Source of the DNA: Halosolutus gelatinilyticus | Lineage (GTDB): Archaea > Halobacteriota > Halobacteria > Halobacteriales > Natrialbaceae | NCBI RefSeq assembly: GCF_023028105.1 | Contig: NZ_CP095491.1 | Span: forward strand, 3,224,001 to 3,288,000 | Length of the DNA: 64,000 nt | Direction: 5' to 3' | Shown: positions 59,265 through 64,000 of the stretch, piece after piece | Layout: every line of letters starts with the position of its first letter | Numbering within the stretch: position 1 is the stretch's first letter | Notes under the pieces: model-generated | Databases searched by the model: none | Told to the model about the DNA's origin: nothing | The model's input: only the letters and a program-made list of their open reading frames with translations | Program-made: the position numbers and the translations under genes

Positions 59265-59948
59265 CTAGTCGTCGGTATCGGACTCGTTCGACTCGTCGCG
59301 GTCCGACCCCGCCTCATTGCTCGCGCTGTCGACGCCGACACCGAACCCGTGTTCGGTCCCGTTCCGATCGACGATCGTCGCAGAGAGTTCGTTCACCGGT
59401 CCCCCGGGCGGCGTCGCGCGGACGAGTAGCCCGACGGTCGTTTCCTGCTGTGCGCACATCTCGTCGTCGGCGGATTCGTCGCGTACCGCCGCGTCGATCG
59501 TCAACGTTTCGTCCTCGAGTGCGATCCCGTCGAGCACCAGTGCGTAACACGGCGTGGGGGCGTCGGCCTCGAGCGCGACCAGCATCGACTCGTCGAACGA
59601 GGTTTCGGTTACGAACTCGGTGAGCGACTCTTCGTCGAGGTCTCGCTCGGCGAGCCACGCCTCGGCGTCCTCGCGATCGAGGTGCATCGCGACGTCGGGC
59701 TCGGTCGGCACGTCGGGGCTGGAGAACTGTTGCGTCTCGTAGGCGTCGAATTCGGACTCGCTACCGTCCTCGCTCTCGCCGTCGCCGCCGTCGCCGGACT
59801 CCGATTGCCCGTCGCCGTCCTTCGACCCGTTGTCGGTATCGTCGGACGCCTGTGGATCGTTTTCGGCGAGACAACCCGCGGTGAGCGCCAGTACGCCGGT
59901 CGTCGCACAGAGGACGTCGCGTCTCGATCGTCTGGATGGCCGCATCAT
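59265..59948 (-). CDS. Tat-exported lipoprotein, acidic
   Basis: The protein has 227 residues from ATG 59948. The Tat motif RRSRRDVLCATTGVLALTAG ends in lipobox TAGC, so it should be a lipid-anchored exported protein. After a Ser/Asp/Gly-rich linker, a compact domain reads FDAYETQQFSSPDVPTEPDV, LDREDAEAWLAERDLDEESL, TEFVTETSFDESMLVALEAD and PCYALVLDGIALEDETLTID, with VGLLVRATPPGGPVNE later. Two Cys are present in the domain, perhaps a disulfide. Function is unknown. The tail is an acidic Ser/Asp stretch. Confidence 0.78.
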   Translation of the reverse strand: MMRPSRRSRRDVLCATTGVLALTAGCLAENDPQASDDTDNGSKDGDGQSESGDGGDGESEDGSESEFDAYETQQFSSPDVPTEPDVAMHLDREDAEAWLAERDLDEESLTEFVTETSFDESMLVALEADAPTPCYALVLDGIALEDETLTIDAAVRDESADDEMCAQQETTVGLLVRATPPGGPVNELSATIVDRNGTEHGFGVGVDSASNEAGSDRDESNESDTDD

Positions 59949-60106
59949 CGTGACGCGAACTACACCACCGCTGGTAAAAGGAGTTGGCCAAGGTAAAAGA
60001 TCCATTTCGGTGACTGAATGCGATCCCAGAACCGGCCCGGAGGCTGGCCTCGGTCGGACGAACAACCGTCTCCGATCGGACGGGGAGCGATCGCGTCCCG
60101 ACCCGC

Positions 60107-61084
60107 TCAGTCGAACAGACCGGTCGAGAGATACCGCTCGCCGCTGTCCCAGAAGACGGTCACCACGAGCGGGCAGTCGTCGACCCGTTCGCCACCGTCG
60201 GGTTCGGGCGCCGCGACCGGTTCGTCGAACGCGTCCGGCACCTCCGGACAGTCGAGTGCCGGGTCCGCGATCTCGCGGGCGATCCGCTGGGAGACGAGGC
60301 TCGTCGCGCCGCTGGACTGGCCGACGAGGATCCCCTCATCGCGGGCGAGCCGGCGACACTCCGCTTCCGCGTCCTCGAGCGTCACCGTCTCGATCCGATC
60401 GATCAGGTCCCGGTCGAGATTCTCGCTGACGAAACCGGGCCCCATCCCCTGGAAGTCGTCGTCGCCGGGCTCGCCGGTCGAGAGGACGGCGTTGCGCGCC
60501 GGCTCGACCGCGATGACGTCCATCTCCGGGAACTCCTCGCGGAGCCGCGTTCCAGTGCCGGAGATCGTGCCGCCCGTGCCGACGCCAGCGACGAAGGCGT
60601 CGATCTCCCGATCGCCGACCTGCGCCAGGATCTCCTCGCCGGTCGTCTTGTAGTGGGCTGCGGGGTTCGCGGGGTTCTCGAACTGGCCGAGCTGGACCGC
60701 GCCCTGGGCTTCGAGTTCGTCGGCGCGAGCGCGGGCGTCTTCCATGTTCCCGTCGACGAGCTCGAGTTCCGCTCCGTAGGCGGCCATGATCCGGCGGCGC
60801 TCCGCGGACTTGTCGGCCGGCATGACGATCGTCAGGTCGTACCCGCGCGCGGCGCAGACGAGCGCGAGGCCGATGCCGGTGTTCCCGCTGGTCGGTTCGA
60901 CGAGCCAGTCGCCGGGTTCGATCGCCCCCTCGCGTTCGGCCGTCCGGACCATCTCGAGGGCCGGCCGATCCTTGGCCGAGCCGCCGGGGTTGAAGGATTC
61001 GATCTTGGCGGCGACGGTCACCCCCTCCGGCGAGTCGACCTGGACGAGCGGAGAGCCGATCGTGTCCAGGATGCTGCCTCTCAT
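60107..61084 (-). CDS. cysK: Cysteine synthase
   Basis: The protein has 325 residues, beginning MRGSILDTIGSPLVQVDSPE. PLP-Lys38 is in FNPGGSAKDRPALEMV. LVEPTSGNTGIGLALVCAAR is the substrate loop. TTGEEILAQVGDREIDAFVA and VGTGGTISGTGTRLREEF follow, with SSGATSLVSQRIAREIADPA near the end. It makes cysteine from O-acetylserine (or O-phosphoserine in some archaea) and sulfide. A C-terminal domain with FWDSGERYLSTGLFD closes the protein. Length is normal. Confidence 0.94.
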   Translation of the reverse strand: MRGSILDTIGSPLVQVDSPEGVTVAAKIESFNPGGSAKDRPALEMVRTAEREGAIEPGDWLVEPTSGNTGIGLALVCAARGYDLTIVMPADKSAERRRIMAAYGAELELVDGNMEDARARADELEAQGAVQLGQFENPANPAAHYKTTGEEILAQVGDREIDAFVAGVGTGGTISGTGTRLREEFPEMDVIAVEPARNAVLSTGEPGDDDFQGMGPGFVSENLDRDLIDRIETVTLEDAEAECRRLARDEGILVGQSSGATSLVSQRIAREIADPALDCPEVPDAFDEPVAAPEPDGGERVDDCPLVVTVFWDSGERYLSTGLFD

Positions 61085-61199
61085 TGGCGGCCCGTAGGGA
61101 GCGGAGACATAAACCCGTACTGGACAGAGGCAGGTCGTGCCGGTGTATCGGAGCCGGCCGAGAATCGACCCGGCGGCGTCGGTCGAACGTGCTACCGCG

Positions 61200-62258
61200 T
61201 CACCGCCCCGGAATCGCCGGCGTCTTCCGATCGCCCTCCGCGATCCGCTCCTCGGCGTACGCTTCGGCCGCCTCGAGCACCGTCGTCCCGCGGTCGTCGG
61301 CGCGGTCGATCAGCTCCAGCAGTCGGTCGCCGATCGCGGCGGCCTCCGCGTACGCCTCGTCCCTGTCGCCGCCGAGGTACTCCTTCGCCACCGTGATCAG
61401 CCCGCCGGCGTTGAGCACGTAATCCGGCGCGTAGAGGATTCCCCGATCCCGAAGGTCGCGGGCGTGGCGGCGATCGGCGAGGACGTTGTTCGCGCCGCCG
61501 GCGACGACGTCGCACTCGAGTCGCGGGACCGTCTCGTCGTTGACGACGCCGCCGATCGCACAGGGGGCGAAGACGTCGCACGGCCGGTCGTAGACCGCGT
61601 CCGGCGGGACGACCTCGACGTCGCGTTCCCGCGCGAACGCCTCGACCGCTTCGGTATCGACGTCCGAGACGGCGACGGACGCGCCGCGGTCGAGCAGGTC
61701 GTCGGCGAGCGACCTGCCGACCTTGCCCAGCCCCTGAACGACGACCTCGAGGCCGTCAACCGAGCCGGTTCCGTAGACCGACTCGGCGCAGGCGCGGATG
61801 CCGCGGAACACGCCGTGGGCCGTGATCGGCGACGGATCGTCCAGGCCGCCGCTGGTACCGACGACGTGGTCGGTTTCCCGAGCGACGACGTCCATGTCCG
61901 CGACGCCGGAGTTGACGTCGACGGACGTGACGTACCGACCGCCGAGGCAGTCGACGGCTCGGCCGTACGCCTCGAACAGCGCCTCGGACTTGATCTCGTC
62001 CGGATCGCCCACGATGACCGCCTTCCCACCGCCCAGCGGGAGATCCGCCGCGGCCGCCTTGTAGGTCATCGCCCGCGAGAGCCGGAGCACGTCCTCCAGC
62101 GCCTCGTCCTCCGAGCCATAGTCGAGAATCCGCGTCCCGCCCAGACTGGGGCCGAGCGTCGTGTCGTGGATCGCCATGATCGCTCGCAGTCCGGTCTCCG
62201 AATCGGCGAAGTACGATACCTGTTCGTGGCCGCCGTCACTGATCGACGCGAATACCAT
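61200..62258 (-). CDS. Leu/Glu/Phe/Val dehydrogenase
   Basis: The protein has 352 residues from ATG 62258 (MVFASISDGGHEQVSYFADS). The dimerisation part carries the substrate and catalytic lysines: Lys67 in AMTYKAAAADLPLGGGKAVI and Lys79 in the same loop, as in leucine dehydrogenase. The NAD domain is LEVVVQGLGKVGRSLADDLL. VNDETVPRLECDVVAGGANN follows. The size and spacing fit the Leu/Val/Phe branch more than glutamate dehydrogenase. It deaminates a branched-chain or aromatic amino acid. The frame upstream to 62819 was rejected. Confidence 0.92.
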   Translation of the reverse strand: MVFASISDGGHEQVSYFADSETGLRAIMAIHDTTLGPSLGGTRILDYGSEDEALEDVLRLSRAMTYKAAAADLPLGGGKAVIVGDPDEIKSEALFEAYGRAVDCLGGRYVTSVDVNSGVADMDVVARETDHVVGTSGGLDDPSPITAHGVFRGIRACAESVYGTGSVDGLEVVVQGLGKVGRSLADDLLDRGASVAVSDVDTEAVEAFARERDVEVVPPDAVYDRPCDVFAPCAIGGVVNDETVPRLECDVVAGGANNVLADRRHARDLRDRGILYAPDYVLNAGGLITVAKEYLGGDRDEAYAEAAAIGDRLLELIDRADDRGTTVLEAAEAYAEERIAEGDRKTPAIPGR

Positions 62259-62429
62259 ACTAGATAATTCTTTTGTTTGACGTAAAAATTGTATCGACAC
62301 GAGCCGCAGACGGCCGCCGACCCGATCGGCTCCCTTCGATCGTCGTCGAAGACGATGTCGGTTGGCAGCCGATCCGCCGGGGTCGCGGAAAACACGGCTG
62401 TTAAGCCCGTCGCCGCGCAAGCCGCTGGC

Positions 62430-62801
62430 ATGAGTCTCGAAACCATGCGGCCGACCCCGACGTGGGACGCCGCCTCGTACGAGGATACCGTCGACACGCT
62501 CGCGGCCCACCGCGACGAACTGACCTACAAGGTCTGGGGTGGCGACTGGTGCAAGGACTGCCGCGCGCTCCTCCCGGACTTCGGCGCCGCCCTCGACGCG
62601 GCCGACGTCCCCGACGATCGAATCGAAGAGATCCCCCTCGATCGGGACAAGCAGGGTCCGGGCGTCGACGAGTACGATATCGAGTACATCCCTACGATCG
62701 TCGTCGAGGACGATGACGGGACGGAGATCGTTCGATTCGTCGAGTCGGAGGACCTGCCGCCGGCGATCTGGCTGGCCCAACAACTCGAGGAGGAACTGTA
62801 A
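62430..62801 (+). CDS. Thioredoxin-like protein
   Basis: The protein has 123 residues from ATG 62430 (MSLETMRPTPTWDAASYEDT). The active site is WGGDWCKDCRALLPDFGAAL with Cys-Lys-Asp-Cys, a non-standard redox motif compared with WCGPC. IEYIPTIVVEDDDGTEIVRF is the cis-Pro strand. It is cytoplasmic. The CxxC implies thiol-disulfide exchange, but the KD pair changes its reduction potential. It diverges from the dehydrogenase gene. The longer frame upstream was rejected as unrelated. Confidence 0.88.
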   Translation: MSLETMRPTPTWDAASYEDTVDTLAAHRDELTYKVWGGDWCKDCRALLPDFGAALDAADVPDDRIEEIPLDRDKQGPGVDEYDIEYIPTIVVEDDDGTEIVRFVESEDLPPAIWLAQQLEEEL

Positions 62802-62978
62802 TCGGATCGCACTCGGCACCGTTGCTGTTTTCTCGATCGACGACTCGAGCGTCCCGCTTTTCCGGTAGTTGGTAACCGCTCTCGTTATTCGGAATGATGT
62901 CTGAAACTAAGCCGTTCGATTCGGCGAGTGCGTGCGCTCTCATAACATATTTATCAGGAGCTGCCGTCCCGTTAGAAC

Positions 62979-63200
62979 GTGCATACTGTGAAACGTCTCT
63001 ACAACCGCAGCGATGAGTGGGTTCGGGGACTCTCTCGCGGACCGTATGCGATCTTCTTAGGAGCGTCGGCAGGTGTCGGCGTTCTCGTAGTCGGACTACT
63101 GTTGAGTGAGGAACTCCTCCTCGTTCAGGCGCTCACGATGGCTCTCGTCATGTCCGGCCTGGAGTACACGTTCGGACTCTACCAGACGACCGAAGAGTGA
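62979..63200 (+). CDS. Small two-helix membrane protein
   Basis: The protein has 73 residues from GTG 62979 (alternative GTG 62988). Two membrane helices are visible: YAIFLGASAGVGVLVVGLLL and LVQALTMALVMSGLEYTFGL. It is a conserved haloarchaeal short protein in my recollection, without function. CATATTTATC at 62945-62954 is a TATA-like box with a transcript start near 62976, which favours the first start. Confidence 0.7.
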   Translation: MHTVKRLYNRSDEWVRGLSRGPYAIFLGASAGVGVLVVGLLLSEELLLVQALTMALVMSGLEYTFGLYQTTEE

Positions 63201-63298
63201 CCGAGACGACTGCTTCTCGCGAGTTTCACGGGGTACTTCCGAACAAGGAACTCGTGCTCCTCTCCGCCGTTTCGAATCGGCGGTGCGATCGCCCGCGT

Positions 63299-64000
63299 TC
63301 AGAACGGGCTTCCGTCCGGTGACGTGTCGGTATCGCCGTCGAGACCGCCGTCGTCGATCGCCGCGTCGTCGCCCAGCCACTCGAGCGCGTCCTCGATATC
63401 GTGCGTCGGCGGCGAACACGTCCGGCCCCGGCAGACGTACAGCGTCGGCTCGCCGTCGCGGGCCTCGCGGCCGGCCCAGATCACCGGCGCGTCCTCGAGG
63501 GCGAGCTGGGCGAGCCACGCCTGGAGTCCGTCCTCGGTCGGCGGCCGGAGCGCGAACAGCCGGTCAGGGTGGTACGTCTCCGCGAAGCGGCCGCGCCACT
63601 CGTTAGGCAGCTCCTCGGCGGCGACGGTAATCTCGAGGGCGCCCGCCTCGAGTCGGTCCGCGGCGAGACAGAGCGTCGCGTGCTGGAGCGGATTCGCCTC
63701 GATCCGGTTCGCGTGGGTCTCGAGGACGGACGACGCGATATGTTCGAAGTCCTCCGCCGCGAAGCCGTCCAGCGCGAGCAGCGTCTCGACCGCGACCCCC
63801 GCGGCAGAGGGCGTCGACTGGTCATCGAGTTCCTGCGGCCGGGTGACCAGCGACTCGCCGCTCTCTGGGGTGAAGTACAGCGTGCGGCGATCGGCGTCCC
63901 AGAACTCGACTTCGATCGCGCGAGCGAGGTCGAGCGCGAACGCGAGGTGGTCGACATCGCCGGTCGCCTCGTAGCAGTGCAGGGCGCCGCGCGCGAGGAA
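63299..64000 (-). CDS. Thioredoxin-domain (YyaL/SSP411-like) protein, C-terminal part
   Basis: This minus-strand frame is open from the window edge at 64000 to its stop. It is the C-terminal 233 residues of a longer protein. The pieces FLARGALHCYEATGDVDHLA, DQSTPSAAGVAVETLLALDG and VLETHANRIEANPLQHATLC are (alpha/alpha)6-barrel segments of the DUF255/YyaL family, whose N-terminal thioredoxin-like domain lies outside. The end has TLYVCRGRTCSPPTHDIEDA, a Cys-containing motif common to the C-terminus of these proteins. Function is unknown; members resemble N-acylglucosamine epimerases. Confidence 0.82.
   Translation of the reverse strand, partial: FLARGALHCYEATGDVDHLAFALDLARAIEVEFWDADRRTLYFTPESGESLVTRPQELDDQSTPSAAGVAVETLLALDGFAAEDFEHIASSVLETHANRIEANPLQHATLCLAADRLEAGALEITVAAEELPNEWRGRFAETYHPDRLFALRPPTEDGLQAWLAQLALEDAPVIWAGREARDGEPTLYVCRGRTCSPPTHDIEDALEWLGDDAAIDDGGLDGDTDTSPDGSPF

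Noticed and set aside
1-64000. Insertion sequences, integrase or prophage genes
   Set aside because: No transposase, recombinase or attachment-type duplication was recognised. The gene content is chromosomal core.

Overview
The window looks like a continuous stretch of core chromosome from an extremely halophilic archaeon (class Halobacteria). The predicted proteins are strongly acidic. Many genes have a TTATA/TTTAAG-type box about 25-35 bases before the start codon and almost no leader. Several families are largely confined to haloarchaea (TbsP, HalOD1, HTH_10 bacterio-opsin-activator-like regulators, DUF5785, DUF5804). The very GC-rich, CGATCG-rich sequence would fit the Natrialbales, but genus is not resolved. 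I saw no insertion sequence, integrase, CRISPR array, rRNA or replication origin. Two tRNA genes are present (Thr-UGU and Lys-CUU).

Layout. 0-5.7 kb: the end of a CoA-transferase, DUF5785, GTP cyclohydrolase III, a CBS protein, an acetyltransferase, tRNA-Thr, a HalOD1 protein, a thioesterase and an RNase H-fold exonuclease. 5.8-12.5 kb: a coiled-coil acidic protein, a thiolase/DUF35 pair whose thiolase has Ser at the usual nucleophile position, an APC permease fused to two UspA domains, and HflX. 12.5-16.5 kb: a leftward cluster Rpp30 - methyltransferase - Pop5 - PsmA - SBDS, which joins RNase P, proteasome and ribosome maturation. 16.6-21.8 kb: a frameshifted gene, a PGF-pre-PGF surface protein, the regulator TbsP and a large CHAT-domain (caspase-like) protein. 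21.9-25.4 kb: GlyA and FolD (one-carbon metabolism) with an uncharacterised protein between them.

26-31 kb: a Tat lipoprotein full of N-X-T sequons, a 48-residue protein, a hairpin-rich intergenic region that I read as a candidate structured RNA, a PadR regulator with a palindromic operator candidate, a YihY-family membrane protein and a YbaK deacylase. 31-37 kb: a three-gene zinc-type ABC importer behind a long inverted repeat, then an ADP-forming acetyl-CoA synthetase coupled to a DRTGG protein. 37-45.6 kb: a FilR1-type regulator, a CdpB-like PRC-barrel protein convergent with a TrkA-N/DHH fusion, tRNA-Lys, two HTH_10 regulators flanking an exported beta-helix protein, and an enoyl-CoA hydratase.

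45.7-54.7 kb: a PRC-like protein, a phasin-like protein with an unusual basic Q/R/G tail, an uncharacterised protein, PyrI/PyrB, a RecA-fold protein with a degenerate Walker A, a truncated membrane gene, an FKBP chaperone with a GGM-like tail, a CYTH protein and archaeal methionine adenosyltransferase. 54.8-64 kb: an MFS transporter, a DapA-family aldolase, ThiI, a strongly base-paired intergenic element, DUF5804, a Tat lipoprotein, cysteine synthase, a Leu/Glu/Phe/Val dehydrogenase, a thioredoxin, a small membrane protein and the C-terminal end of a YyaL/SSP411-type protein.

The best candidates for something undescribed are the three-hairpin region at 27647-27831, the paired element at 58428-58542, and the stand-alone CHAT protein with its overlapping dyads. 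All family calls come from reading motifs; no database search was possible.
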